Positions 27,391 to 36,070 of a stretch of 64,000 nt of DNA are shown here, piece after piece. A program made the position numbers and the translations under genes. The stretch comes from Sagittula stellata E-37 (GTDB lineage Bacteria > Pseudomonadota > Alphaproteobacteria > Rhodobacterales > Rhodobacteraceae). Within the stretch, counting starts at the first letter, position 1. The number at the start of each line of letters is the position of its first letter. The notes beneath the pieces were generated by a model. It saw nothing but the letters and a program-made list of their open reading frames with translations. It did no database searches and was not told where the DNA came from. The stretch is from NCBI RefSeq assembly GCF_039724765.1, contig NZ_CP155729.1:2985501-3049500 (forward strand), written 5' to 3'.

Positions 27391-28059
27391 ATGAAGAACA
27401 TCACGATCACCGCCTACGATTGGGTTCCGGATTTTGCACAGGGGCACGTCCGCGACCTGCGCGTCCGCTGGGCTCTGCGCGAGGCGGGGCTGCCCTACGA
27501 CGTGACACTGATCGAACAGGGCCGGCAGACAGAGCCGGGACACCTCGCCCGCCAGCCCTTTGCACAGGTGCCGACGCTCGACGCGGACGAGGCCAGGCTG
27601 TTCGAAAGCGGGGCCATCGTCTGGCGCATCGCGGAACGGTCCCCGACCTTGATGCCCGAGGACGCCGCCGACCGCGACTCGGCCCTGTCGTGGTGCTTTT
27701 CCGCGCTGAACTCGGTCGAGCCCTTCGTGGCCCAGCTGACCTTCCTGTCGATCTTCGCGCAGGACAAGGAGGCCGCCGGGCGTCTCGTTCCGCAGATCAC
27801 CGCGCTTGTCGAGCGCAAGCTCAAACGGCTGTCCGATGCGCTCGGCGACAAGGACTGGCTGGTCGCCGACCGCTTCACCGCAGCCGATGTCCTGATGGTG
27901 ACGGTCCTGCGCGACGTGCCCGAAGTCACGCTTGCCGCCTACCCGGCACTCCGGGCCTATCGCGACCGTGGCACCGCGCGGCCCGCCTTTGCGGCAGCGC
28001 TCGCCGAACAGATGGCGCCCTTCGCGGAACACGCGCCGCGCTACGAAAAAGCGTCCTGA
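27391..28059 (+). CDS. Glutathione S-transferase family protein
   Basis: A 222-residue two-domain GST. The N-terminal thioredoxin fold (1-80) shows QPFAQVPTLDADEARLFESG with the cis-Pro and the Glu-Ser pair that hold glutathione. The C-terminal helical domain has WLVADRFTAADVLMV, the N-capping box. The N-terminal WVPDFAQGHVRDLR has no Cys, so a Ser/Tyr-type or non-catalytic role is possible. GACAGGAGACGG precedes the ATG. Substrate unknown. Confidence 0.87.
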   Translation: MKNITITAYDWVPDFAQGHVRDLRVRWALREAGLPYDVTLIEQGRQTEPGHLARQPFAQVPTLDADEARLFESGAIVWRIAERSPTLMPEDAADRDSALSWCFSALNSVEPFVAQLTFLSIFAQDKEAAGRLVPQITALVERKLKRLSDALGDKDWLVADRFTAADVLMVTVLRDVPEVTLAAYPALRAYRDRGTARPAFAAALAEQMAPFAEHAPRYEKAS

Positions 28060-28080
28060 GAGGGACCGCCGGGGCGCGTC

Positions 28081-28497
28081 CTAGCTGTCGCGTCCCGCGC
28101 CCAGTTGTGCCAGCCAGCCCTCGACCCGGTCACGGTTCACGCCCATGTCGGAGCGCCCGAACCGCAACCGCGCCCAAAGCTCCAGCACGTCGCCATTCAG
28201 CTTGACCGTGGTGTAATCGGGAAAGCCCATCCATTTGGACCGGGTGACATAGGTCACCTGCCCGTCCGCCACGCTGCCGGCCAGCACATCTGTCCGGGGG
28301 GTGGCGAGGATGATTCCGTTCAGCCGTTCAAAGACCGCCTCGCCGCCGGGGATGCGCCGCCGCACCCCATCGGCCAGGTCCTGGTCCGCCGTGACATGCG
28401 GATCGACGTTCCAGTAGGCGGGGTCTGACGGCGCGAACCGGATCCACGCCAGCCCGCCGATGACGCACAGAACCGCAAGATAGAAGAATAAGCGCAC
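28081..28497 (-). CDS. DUF1499 family protein, membrane-anchored
   Basis: A 138-residue protein with one N-terminal hydrophobic segment (3-20), probably an uncleaved anchor or signal. The rest matches DUF1499: a conserved tract ending with VTYVTRSKWMGFPDYTTVKL, followed by ARLRFGRSDMGVNRDRVEGW. Function of the family is unknown. It converges with the GST gene and lies 105 bp downstream of the agmatinase-family gene. Confidence 0.82.
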   Translation of the reverse strand: MRLFFYLAVLCVIGGLAWIRFAPSDPAYWNVDPHVTADQDLADGVRRRIPGGEAVFERLNGIILATPRTDVLAGSVADGQVTYVTRSKWMGFPDYTTVKLNGDVLELWARLRFGRSDMGVNRDRVEGWLAQLGAGRDS

Positions 28498-28602
28498 GTC
28501 TCCACGTCCTTCCGGTATGACAGATTCTGCATCTGCACGGTTCGGCCCGATTCTGAAAGTGCCGGACGCGCCGGGTGGCGCGCCTTCGCCGATGCGCGGG
28601 CC

Positions 28603-29577
28603 TCAGCCGGAAACCGCCGACCGCTGGCGCCAGCCCCAGAGGCACAGGATCTCTGTCGCCACATGCGCCGCGGCCACAGCCGTCGCGCCGGTGGTGTCGA
28701 ACGGCGGCGAGACCTCGACCACGTCGCCGCCCTTCAGGTCGAGCCCGGCAAGCCGCCGCAGGATCACCGCCGCCTGGTGGCTGCTCAGCCCGCCCCAGAC
28801 CGGCGTCCCGGTGCCCGGCGCGAAGGCGGGGTCCAGCGCGTCGATGTCGAAGGTCAGGTAGCAGGGCGCCTGCCCCACGATCTCGTGCACCCGCTGCGCC
28901 ACCTGCTCGGCGCCGATCTCGTGGACCTCGCGGGCGTCGATGATGTTGAAACCCAGCGTGTCGGGGTTGTCCGTCCGGATGCCGATCTGCACCGACCGCT
29001 CCGGCACGACGATCCCCTCCTTCGCCGCCTTGTACATGAACGTGCCATGATCCACCCGGTCGAAATCGTCGTCCGCCCAGGTGTCGGTGTGGGCGTCGAA
29101 CTGGATCACGCTCAGCGGTCCGTGTTTCTTGGCATAGGCGCGCAGGCAGCCCCAGGTCACCGAGTGGTCGCCGCCAAGCGCCACACAGGCCGCGCCCGCG
29201 TCGAGGATGCCGCTCACATGCGCCTCGACCCGCGCCGGCACTTCTGAGGGCATGGCATAGTCCAGCGCCATGTCGCCGTAATCCGCGATGGCGAACTCCG
29301 ACAGCACATCGAAATCCCAGCCATAGGGCTTGTCCATCGTCTGCAACAGCGACGCCTCGCGGATCGCGCGCGGACCCAGCCGGGTGCCGGGCCTGTTGGT
29401 CACCGCCTGGTCGAAGGGCAGCCCCGTCACCGCCACGTCCACGCCGGTCAGATCCTTGGTGTACTTGCGGCGCAGGAAGGACGGCGCCCCGGCAAAGACG
29501 TTCTCGAACGAGGGCCCTTTCAGGTCCTCGCGGGTGAACGCGTGGTCGATCTGCGTCTTCGCCTCTTCCAGACTCAT
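28603..29577 (-). CDS. speB: Agmatinase/ureohydrolase family enzyme
   Basis: Mn-dependent ureohydrolase that releases urea from a guanidino compound, most often agmatine to putrescine. 324 aa. All metal motifs are seen: GGDHSVTWG, QFDAHTDTW and LTFDIDALDPAFAPGTGTP. The N-terminus VAVTGLPFDQAVTNRPGTR is agmatinase-like. Guanidinobutyrase and related enzymes share these motifs, so the substrate is not certain. Two M20 amidohydrolase genes are encoded upstream on the same strand, which hints at a guanidino- or amide-nitrogen salvage cluster. Confidence 0.85.
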   Translation of the reverse strand: MSLEEAKTQIDHAFTREDLKGPSFENVFAGAPSFLRRKYTKDLTGVDVAVTGLPFDQAVTNRPGTRLGPRAIREASLLQTMDKPYGWDFDVLSEFAIADYGDMALDYAMPSEVPARVEAHVSGILDAGAACVALGGDHSVTWGCLRAYAKKHGPLSVIQFDAHTDTWADDDFDRVDHGTFMYKAAKEGIVVPERSVQIGIRTDNPDTLGFNIIDAREVHEIGAEQVAQRVHEIVGQAPCYLTFDIDALDPAFAPGTGTPVWGGLSSHQAAVILRRLAGLDLKGGDVVEVSPPFDTTGATAVAAAHVATEILCLWGWRQRSAVSG

Positions 29578-29945
29578 GGGTCGCTCCTGTCTCTTCCCGT
29601 TCCGAGGTCACATGGCACGCGCGCCGCCGTCAAGCGCAACCGCGCGTAGGCCGGGCTTTCAGGCCGGCGCTGTCCTGACGCACGCCAGTTCTTAAAACAC
29701 CTGACGCAACGTCATCCAAACGACAGATCAGCGGCGGGTGCAAAGGTTAACAACCGGCCGGTTCGCCCCCTTCAAACGGCCGGTTCACCCCTTACAGGGC
29801 GTCAGGAATGGTTAAATCCCGTCAAGACAGGTGAACGGCATTGTAGAACCCGCGCCACGCCGCACGAGATGCTGTGGCGCGCGGCGGATTAACCCTCCCG
29901 CGCGCCCCTGCAACGATCCCTTCACCCGGCGTTTTCGACAGCACG
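29578..29945. other. Regulatory gap upstream of speB
   Basis: A 368-bp gap between the M20 gene and speB, both on the minus strand, with no supported gene. It holds the two palindromes listed separately. It lies in the position of the speB promoter. Confidence 0.45.
29752..29785. promoter_or_regulatory. Paired operator-like palindromes
   Basis: AACCGGCCGGTT at 29752-29763 is a perfect 12-bp palindrome. AAACGGCCGGTT at 29774-29785 differs by one base. Their centres are 22 bp apart, two helical turns, and the downstream bases (TTCRCCCC) also repeat. This arrangement suits a dimeric repressor or activator binding the same DNA face, upstream of speB. Confidence 0.5.
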
Positions 29946-31109
29946 TTAACCGACGGGCAGCGCGCGCTCTACCAGGCGGGCGAAAAAGCTTGCCCCGACC
30001 GGCGCGATACGGTCGTTGAAGTCGTACTTGGGGTGGTGGCAGATCGGCGTATCGCCCTGCCCCAGGAACAGATACGCCCCGGGCCGCGCCTGCAGCATAT
30101 AGGCGAAATCCTCGCCCGGCATGATCGGCGGCGTGTCCTCGTCGACCATGTCGGCCCCCACGACCTCGCGCGCCACCTCGGCGGCAAAGGCCGCCTGCTC
30201 GGGGTGGTTGATCGTGGGCGGATAACCGTCCTCGTAGACCAGCTCCGCCGTGCAGCCGAAGCTGCGGGCCTGGAACTCCACGATCTCCGCCAGACGCGAT
30301 TTCACCGTCGCCTGGGCGTCCGTGTCGTAGTAGCGCACCGTGCCGTTCAGCATGGCCGTTTCCGGCACGATGTTCATGGCCGATCCGGTGTGGATCTGCG
30401 TGACGCTAACCACCACCCGGTCAAGCGCGCTCAGGTTCCGGCCAAGGATCGTCTGGATCGACATCACCATCGACGCCGCTGCGACAACCGGGTCCACGGT
30501 GTTCTGCGGCTGTGCGCCGTGACCCCCTATACCCTTGATATGAACGGTGAACTCATCGACGCCCGCCAGAAGCGCGCCGTGGTTGGTGTTCAGCGATCCT
30601 TCGGGCGCGCCCGGGGAATTGTGGATGCCAAAGACCTCTTCGATGTCGAAGCGGTCCATGATTCCCTCTTCGACCATGATCCGGCCGCCGCCTTCGTTTT
30701 CCTCCGCCGGCTGAAAGATCAGCGCCACGCGACCGGCGAAATTCCGGGTTTCGGAAAGATACTTTCCAGCGCCCAGCAACATCGTCGTGTGGCCGTCGTG
30801 TCCGCAGGTGTGCGCCAGACCCGGCACGGTGGAGGCGTATTCCGTCCCCGACAGGTCGTCCATCGGCAGCGCATCCATGTCGGCCCTGAGCCCGATGGTA
30901 CGGCCCGGCGCGCGCCCCTCGATGATCGCCACGACACCCGACCGGGCAATGCCCTCGTGAATCTCCGTGATCCCGAATTCCTTCAACTTTTCAACGATGA
31001 AGGCGGCTGTCTTAAAGCAGTCCAGCCCCAGTTCCGGAGTCCGGTGAAGATGTCGACGCCATCCTGTCATCTCCTCTTCCAGCGCCGAAATCGAATTCAC
31101 GATGGCCAT
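29946..31109 (-). CDS. M20 family amidohydrolase (aminoacylase/hippurate hydrolase type), copy 1
   Basis: Di-zinc hydrolase of N-acyl amino acids or related amides; 387 aa. Motifs in order: GWRRHLHRTPELGLD, GLRADMDALPM, HTCGHDGHTTMLLGA, FQPAEENEGGGRIM, a dimerisation insert around 180-290, and MPGEDFAYML. The Cys-Gly-His-Asp-Gly-His and final His ligands are intact. The next gene upstream is a paralogue on the same strand. No signal peptide, so cytoplasmic. The exact substrate is unknown. Confidence 0.88.
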   Translation of the reverse strand: MAIVNSISALEEEMTGWRRHLHRTPELGLDCFKTAAFIVEKLKEFGITEIHEGIARSGVVAIIEGRAPGRTIGLRADMDALPMDDLSGTEYASTVPGLAHTCGHDGHTTMLLGAGKYLSETRNFAGRVALIFQPAEENEGGGRIMVEEGIMDRFDIEEVFGIHNSPGAPEGSLNTNHGALLAGVDEFTVHIKGIGGHGAQPQNTVDPVVAAASMVMSIQTILGRNLSALDRVVVSVTQIHTGSAMNIVPETAMLNGTVRYYDTDAQATVKSRLAEIVEFQARSFGCTAELVYEDGYPPTINHPEQAAFAAEVAREVVGADMVDEDTPPIMPGEDFAYMLQARPGAYLFLGQGDTPICHHPKYDFNDRIAPVGASFFARLVERALPVG

Positions 31110-31245
31110 ATGCGGCCTCCCTAACAGTGTTCAATTGCCGCGCACACTGCGTCGGTTTGCGCCAACATGGAAGACTCGGTATAGCGTCAACCGTTCATTA
31201 AATACTATTTATGCACCTATAGCGCGGGTTGTGGCGCGAAAAGGA

Positions 31246-32394
31246 TCACGATGCGTGTCTGCGTTCTACCAGTCGTGCAAAGTAACTTGCCCCTATGACA
31301 GCCGCCTCGTCGTTGAAGTCGAACTCCGGATGGTGCACCGATGGGCCAAGCCCCTGCCCAAGAAAGAGAAAACTGCCGGGCCGCGCTTCCAGCATGTAGG
31401 AAAAGTCCTCCGCCCCCATTTCCGGCGGCAGGTCGTCGATCACCTGCCCGGACACCTCCCGCGCCACATCGACCGCGAATCCCGTCTGCTCCGGGTGATT
31501 CACCGTCGGCGGATAGTTGCGATGGTAGTCGAGTTCCGCCTCAACGCCGTGCATCGCCGCAGCCCCCGCCACGATGTCCCTGATCCGCTGCTCCACCCGG
31601 TCGCGCACTTCAGGCGACAGGCTGCGCACCGTGCCCCCCAGCGTCACCGTGTCCGGCACCACGTTCGGCGCCGTTCCGCCGTGGAATTGCGTGACCGCCA
31701 CCACGAGGCTTTCGAGCGGATCGAACGTCCGTGGCAGCGCCTGCAAGGCGTGCGCGACGGCCAACGCACAGGGCATCGGGTCGCGGCATTCGTGCGGATA
31801 GGCCGCGTGGCCGCCCTTGCCCCGCACCGTCAGCGCATAGTCGTCCACCGCCGCCATGACGGACCCGGGATTGGTGCGGAAGACGCCTAGCTCGGCAAAG
31901 GGATCGGTGTGCAGGGCAAAGACCTCCTCCACTCCATGCCGGTCGAAAACCCCATCCTCCACCATCAGGCGCGCGCCGCCGACGGTCTCTTCGGCGGGCT
32001 GGAAAAGGAGGATCACCTTCCCCCTGAAAGCCCTTGTTTCGCATAGGTATTTCGCCGCGCCCAGCAGCATCGCGGTGTGCCCGTCGTGACCGCAGGCGTG
32101 CATCTGCCCATCGACGCGCGACGCCCATTCGGCACCCGTCGCCTCCTGTATCGGCAAAGCATCCATGTCGGCCCTGAGTGCCGTCACCGGACCCGGCCCG
32201 CAGTCGATCACCGCGACGACGCCGCTTTCCGCGATGCCGGTCTCGATCCGGTCGACCCCGAATTCCTTCAGCCGGTCCACCACGAAGGCCGCCGTCTTGT
32301 GACACGCGAGGCTCAGCTCCGGGTTCATGTGGAGGTGCCGCCGCCAGCCGGCCATCTCCTCCGCGAACCCGGCAATCCTGTTCACCACCACCAT
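31246..32394 (-). CDS. M20 family amidohydrolase (aminoacylase/hippurate hydrolase type), copy 2
   Basis: Paralogue of the neighbouring M20 gene with the same motif series: GWRRHLHMNPELSLACH, ALRADMDALPI, HACGHDGHTAMLLGA, FQPAEETVGGARLM and MGAEDFSYMLEARPG. 382 aa. The start at 32394 (MVVVNRIAGFAEEM) matches the partner's N-terminus; a longer open frame upstream is unsupported. GAEDF replaces GEDF of copy 1, and the middle domain differs, so the two probably accept different acyl or amino groups. Confidence 0.88.
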   Translation of the reverse strand: MVVVNRIAGFAEEMAGWRRHLHMNPELSLACHKTAAFVVDRLKEFGVDRIETGIAESGVVAVIDCGPGPVTALRADMDALPIQEATGAEWASRVDGQMHACGHDGHTAMLLGAAKYLCETRAFRGKVILLFQPAEETVGGARLMVEDGVFDRHGVEEVFALHTDPFAELGVFRTNPGSVMAAVDDYALTVRGKGGHAAYPHECRDPMPCALAVAHALQALPRTFDPLESLVVAVTQFHGGTAPNVVPDTVTLGGTVRSLSPEVRDRVEQRIRDIVAGAAAMHGVEAELDYHRNYPPTVNHPEQTGFAVDVAREVSGQVIDDLPPEMGAEDFSYMLEARPGSFLFLGQGLGPSVHHPEFDFNDEAAVIGASYFARLVERRHAS

Positions 32395-32458
32395 CGTCTG
32401 GACTCCTTCCGTCCGATCCCGCACACCAAAGCGAAACCCCAGCCGAGGGAGAAAGGCA

Positions 32459-33259
32459 ATGACAGACCTGATCCACGACCCGAATGGCGGGATGCCGCGC
32501 CTGCTGGAGATCATGCGCCGCCTGCGCGATCCCGAAACCGGCTGCCCGTGGGACCTGGAGCAGGACTTTGCCAGCATTGCGCCCTACACCATCGAAGAGG
32601 CCTACGAGGTCGCCGACGCCATCGACCGCAAGACCTGGGACGAGCTGAAGGGCGAGCTGGGCGACCTGCTATTCCAGTCGGTTTTCCACGCGCAAATGGC
32701 CGAAGAGAAAGGGCTTTTCTCATTCGACGAGGTGGCCGACACGATGTCGGACAAGATGGTCGCCCGTCATCCGCACGTCTTCGGCGACGAAAGCCGCGAC
32801 AAGTCCGCCGACCAGCAGACCCTCGACTGGGAAAAGATCAAGGCCGCCGAACGCGCGTCGAAGGCGCAGAAAGGCACGCTGGACGGCGTTGCACTGGGAC
32901 TGCCCGCCCTGATGCGCGCCGTGAAGCTCCAGAAGCGCGCCGCACGGGTGGGCTTCGACTGGCCCGACGCGGGGCACGTCATGGACAAGCTGGTGGAGGA
33001 ACTGGAGGAAATCCGCCAAGCGGAGGACAAGGATCAGCAGATCGAGGAATTCGGCGACATGCTGTTCGTCGTGGCCAACCTTGCCCGCCATCTCGACATC
33101 GACCCGGAGGCGGCGCTGCGGGCTGCCAATGGCAAGTTCACCCGCCGGTTCAAATACATAGAAGATCGCCTGTCACAGGATGGGCGCCGCCCGGAGGACA
33201 GCGACCTTGCCGAAATGGACAGGCTCTGGGACGCGGCCAAAGCGCAGGAAAAAGCCTGA
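32459..33259 (+). CDS. mazG: Nucleoside triphosphate pyrophosphohydrolase MazG
   Basis: Hydrolyses (d)NTPs to monophosphate and pyrophosphate, cleaning the pool and tuning ppGpp responses in E. coli. 266 aa with the usual two MazG repeats. Repeat 1: RDPETGCPWDLEQDF and ELGDLLFQSVFHAQMAEE. Repeat 2: AARVGFDWPD and EFGDMLFVVANLARHL, each with the EExxE/ExxD metal-binding pattern. GAGGGAGAAAGG lies before the ATG. It is divergent from the M20 pair. Confidence 0.94.
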   Translation: MTDLIHDPNGGMPRLLEIMRRLRDPETGCPWDLEQDFASIAPYTIEEAYEVADAIDRKTWDELKGELGDLLFQSVFHAQMAEEKGLFSFDEVADTMSDKMVARHPHVFGDESRDKSADQQTLDWEKIKAAERASKAQKGTLDGVALGLPALMRAVKLQKRAARVGFDWPDAGHVMDKLVEELEEIRQAEDKDQQIEEFGDMLFVVANLARHLDIDPEAALRAANGKFTRRFKYIEDRLSQDGRRPEDSDLAEMDRLWDAAKAQEKA

Positions 33260-33275
33260 GCGTTACCGTCGGGTA

Positions 33276-33304
33276 TTGACTGATGTTTTTTGTCGGGTTC
33301 TAAC
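33276..33304 (+). promoter_or_regulatory. Candidate sigma-70 promoter of the iron-binding protein gene
   Basis: TTGACT and TCTAAC are 17 bases apart, ending 34 bases before the start codon. TTGACT is one base from the -35 consensus; TCTAAC fits the -10 less well. The T-rich spacer (TGTTTTTTGT) could also take an iron-responsive regulator; no clear Fur/Irr box was recognised. Confidence 0.45.
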
Positions 33305-33338
33305 GCCCGCATCAGGAAACGCTCCGAAAGGATCTGCA

Positions 33339-34343
33339 ATGTTCATTCGCGCCACCACCGCACTGACCTGTCTTGCCATGGCCACACCCGTGATGGCCCA
33401 GGAAGTCAACGTCTACAGCTACCGCCAGCCTGAACTTCTGGCACCGCTGACCGAGGCCTTCACCGAAGAGACCGGCATCAAGGTCAACGTCGCCTTTCTC
33501 GAACAGGGGATGGTCGAACGCCTGCAGGCCGAGGGTCGGCGCTCTCCGGCAGACGTCGTTCTGACGGTCGATATCTCGCGGTTGAACGCCGTCGTCGCGG
33601 CCGGTGTCACCCAGCCTGTCGAAAGCGACACGCTGATGAAGAACGTGCCGGCCATCTACCACGATCCGGACAAGCAGTGGTGGGGCCTCACCACCCGCGC
33701 CCGCGTCGTCTATGCCTCGAAAGAGCGCGTGGCTGAGGGCGAAGTGACCACCTACGAGGATCTCGCCGATCCGAAGTGGAAAGGCCGCATCTGCACCCGG
33801 TCCGGCACCCATGCCTACAACGTGGCGCTCGTCAGCGCGATGCTGGTTCACCACGGCGAAGAGTACACGCGAGAGTGGCTCGAAGGCGTGAAGGCCAACC
33901 TCGCCCGCAAGCCGCAGGGCAACGACCGCGCGCAGGTCAAGGCGATCTGGGCCGGCGAGTGCGACATCAGCCTCGGCAACACCTACTACATGGGCCAGAT
34001 GCTGAACGACCCGGAACAGAAGGAATGGGCGGATTCGGTCGACATCGTGTTCCCGACCTTCGAGGAGTCCGGCACGCATGTGAACATCTCCGGCGTGGCA
34101 ATGACCGCCGCCGCTCCGAACAAGGAGAACGCGCTGAAACTCATGGAATTCCTGACGTCGCCGAAGGCGCAGGAGATCTACGCAGAAGCGAACTACGAAT
34201 ACCCGATCGCACCCGGCGCAGAGCCGGCGGAACTGGTCGAGAGCTGGGGCACCTTCACCCCGGACGAAACCAACCTGATGACCATCGCGGGCGAACGGTC
34301 GGCGGCGCTCAAACTGATCGAGGAAGTCGACTTCGACGGCTGA
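33339..34343 (+). CDS. Fe(3+) ABC transporter periplasmic binding protein (FutA/FbpA type)
   Basis: Captures ferric iron in the periplasm. 334 aa; signal peptide 1-21 ending PVMAQ. The mature N-terminus EVNVYSYRQPELLAPLTEAF is typical of FutA-like proteins. Later the segments GDISLGNTYYMGQM-like (ECDISLGNTYYMG) and YEYPIAPGAEP carry the paired Tyr ligands of this family. No permease or ATPase gene follows: a strong terminator is placed 85 bp after the stop, so partners must be elsewhere. Confidence 0.9.
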   Translation: MFIRATTALTCLAMATPVMAQEVNVYSYRQPELLAPLTEAFTEETGIKVNVAFLEQGMVERLQAEGRRSPADVVLTVDISRLNAVVAAGVTQPVESDTLMKNVPAIYHDPDKQWWGLTTRARVVYASKERVAEGEVTTYEDLADPKWKGRICTRSGTHAYNVALVSAMLVHHGEEYTREWLEGVKANLARKPQGNDRAQVKAIWAGECDISLGNTYYMGQMLNDPEQKEWADSVDIVFPTFEESGTHVNISGVAMTAAAPNKENALKLMEFLTSPKAQEIYAEANYEYPIAPGAEPAELVESWGTFTPDETNLMTIAGERSAALKLIEEVDFDG

Positions 34344-34428
34344 TCGCCGACACACGATGAGCGCGGCCCGGACCTGCCCTCACGCGGTCCGGGCACGCAT
34401 CGTCAGACCTGTGTCCGAAGCAACGAAA

Positions 34429-34462
34429 GGGGCGCCACCCGACGGGTCGGCGCCCCTTTTTT
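34429..34462 (+). terminator. Strong terminator after the iron-binding protein gene
   Basis: GGGGCGCC/GGCGCCCC (8 bp, 12-base loop) followed by six T residues on the plus strand. Confidence 0.9.
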
Positions 34463-34570
34463 CGTGTCCACCAAAGCACATGACCACCGTGTATGGCCTT
34501 GCGGCCGGGTATGGTGGGCGGGGCGATGCCGCAGGCGAGCGCCGTCCCCATCCCAAACCTTCCCCCAAAA

Positions 34571-34597
34571 GAAAACGGCGCCCCCGAGGGAGCGCCG
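34571..34597 (-). terminator. Terminator after acpP
   Basis: CGGCGC/GCGCCG with an inner CCC/GGG pairing. Read on the minus strand it runs into GTTTTC, 25 bases past the acpP stop. Confidence 0.75.
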
Positions 34598-34621
34598 CAA
34601 AACCACGTCCGAAGATAGCGC

Positions 34622-34855
34622 TTACTGCGCTTCGGTGATGAACTTCACCGCGTCGCCGAAGGTCTGGATGGTCTCGGCCGCGTCGTCCGGGATCTCGATG
34701 CCGAACTCTTCTTCGAACGCCATCACCAGCTCAACGGTGTCGAGGCTGTCCGCGCCGAGGTCGTCGATGAACGACGCCGATTCGACGACCTTGTCCTCGT
34801 CAACGCTCAGGTGCTCGACCACAATTTTCTTCACGCGATCTGCGATGTCGCTCAT
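34622..34855 (-). CDS. acpP: Acyl carrier protein
   Basis: Carries growing acyl chains on a phosphopantetheine arm. 77 aa. [20 protein letters not shown] contains the Asp-Ser-Leu attachment site. [16 protein letters not shown] is the usual opening. It is downstream of fabG and fabD on the same strand, but with a 221-bp gap, which probably gives it its own promoter for high expression. Confidence 0.97.
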   Translation of the reverse strand: MSDIADRVKKIVVEHLSVDEDKVVESASFIDDLGADSLDTVELVMAFEEEFGIEIPDDAAETIQTFGDAVKFITEAQ

Positions 34856-35076
34856 GTTCTTTCCTCACAAGTCTGTGGGCTACTCAAAACCCAGTTTGCC
34901 CGACCCCGCGGCGGACTTTCGTTGCCCGTTTGGCGGGCGGCTCGATCTACCGGGGTCGCCCCGGATCCCGGCGCGCAAAGCTGCGGACCGGCCTGTAAAT
35001 CAGTGCGGCCTATAGCACAGGCGGCGGGGATGGCAAATGCTTTCCCGTGCCGCCGCGCAGAAGGCCGCCGCGCAAA

Positions 35077-35814
35077 TCACAGCATCGCCATTCCGCCGTT
35101 CACGTGAAGCGTGGCGCCTGTGACATAGGCAGCCTCGGGGCTGGCCAGGTAGAGAACCGCCGCCGCGACTTCCTCGGACGTGCCCATGCGACCCGCAGGA
35201 ATCTGGTTGAGGATTGCGCCCTTCTGGTCCTCGTTCAGTTTGTCGGTCATCGCCGTCTCGATGAAGCCCGGCGCCACCGCGTTCACCGTGATCCCACGGC
35301 TGGCGACCTCGTAGGCCAGCGATTTCGACATGCCGACGAGCCCCGCCTTGGCGGCAGCATAGTTGCCTTGCCCCGGGTTGCCCGTGGCACCCACCACCGA
35401 CGAGATGTTCACGATCCGGCCCCAGCGCGCCTTCATCATGCCGCGCAGCACGCCCTTGCACAGCCGGAAGGTGGAGGTGAGGTTCACTTCCAGCACCTGT
35501 GCCCATTCCTCTTCGGACATGCGCATGAAGAGGTTGTCGCGGGTGATCCCCGCATTGTTCACCAGGATGTCGAGGCTGCCCATCGCTTCGACCGCCTGTT
35601 TGGGCAGAGCGTTCACCGCATCGGCGTCAGACAGGTTGCAGGGCAGCACATGCGCGCGCGCACCCAGTTCTGCCGCCAGCGCCTCAAGAGGTTCGGTACG
35701 TGTGCCCGAAAGCCCCACCGTGGCCCCCGCGCCGTGCAGTGCCTTCGCGACCGCGCCGCCAATGCCCCCCGATGCGCCGGTCACCAGCGCCGTCTTGCCT
35801 GTCAGATCGAACAT
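35077..35814 (-). CDS. fabG: 3-oxoacyl-[acyl-carrier-protein] reductase
   Basis: NADPH-dependent reduction step of type II fatty acid synthesis. 245 aa, short-chain dehydrogenase fold. TGASGGIGGAVAKAL binds the cofactor, NNAGITRDNLFMRM is diagnostic of FabG, and Ser/Tyr/Lys are in NISSVVGATGNPGQGNYAAAK (split across the segment; Y and K at the end). Lies between fabD and acpP. Confidence 0.97.
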   Translation of the reverse strand: MFDLTGKTALVTGASGGIGGAVAKALHGAGATVGLSGTRTEPLEALAAELGARAHVLPCNLSDADAVNALPKQAVEAMGSLDILVNNAGITRDNLFMRMSEEEWAQVLEVNLTSTFRLCKGVLRGMMKARWGRIVNISSVVGATGNPGQGNYAAAKAGLVGMSKSLAYEVASRGITVNAVAPGFIETAMTDKLNEDQKGAILNQIPAGRMGTSEEVAAAVLYLASPEAAYVTGATLHVNGGMAML

Positions 35815-36070
35815 GACCCTCGTCTCCTTCGGACTTCATTTCGCTCCGGTTATCAGCCGGACGCACACTTCGCCAGTGCCGCAAACCAGCCCTTGCCCAT
35901 TCAGGCACATCCGGACCGCGTTGCCATGGGTTGTACCTGCCGGGCAGAAGTCCGGCGACCTTCGCCACATACGAATCCAGAACCGAGGTCTCCGGAGCGC
36001 CATGTGGCACGGCTGCATGGCTCTGAACAGACGTCCGGCGGGCGTCGCGCCTGCCAGACGCCCCGGCGTA

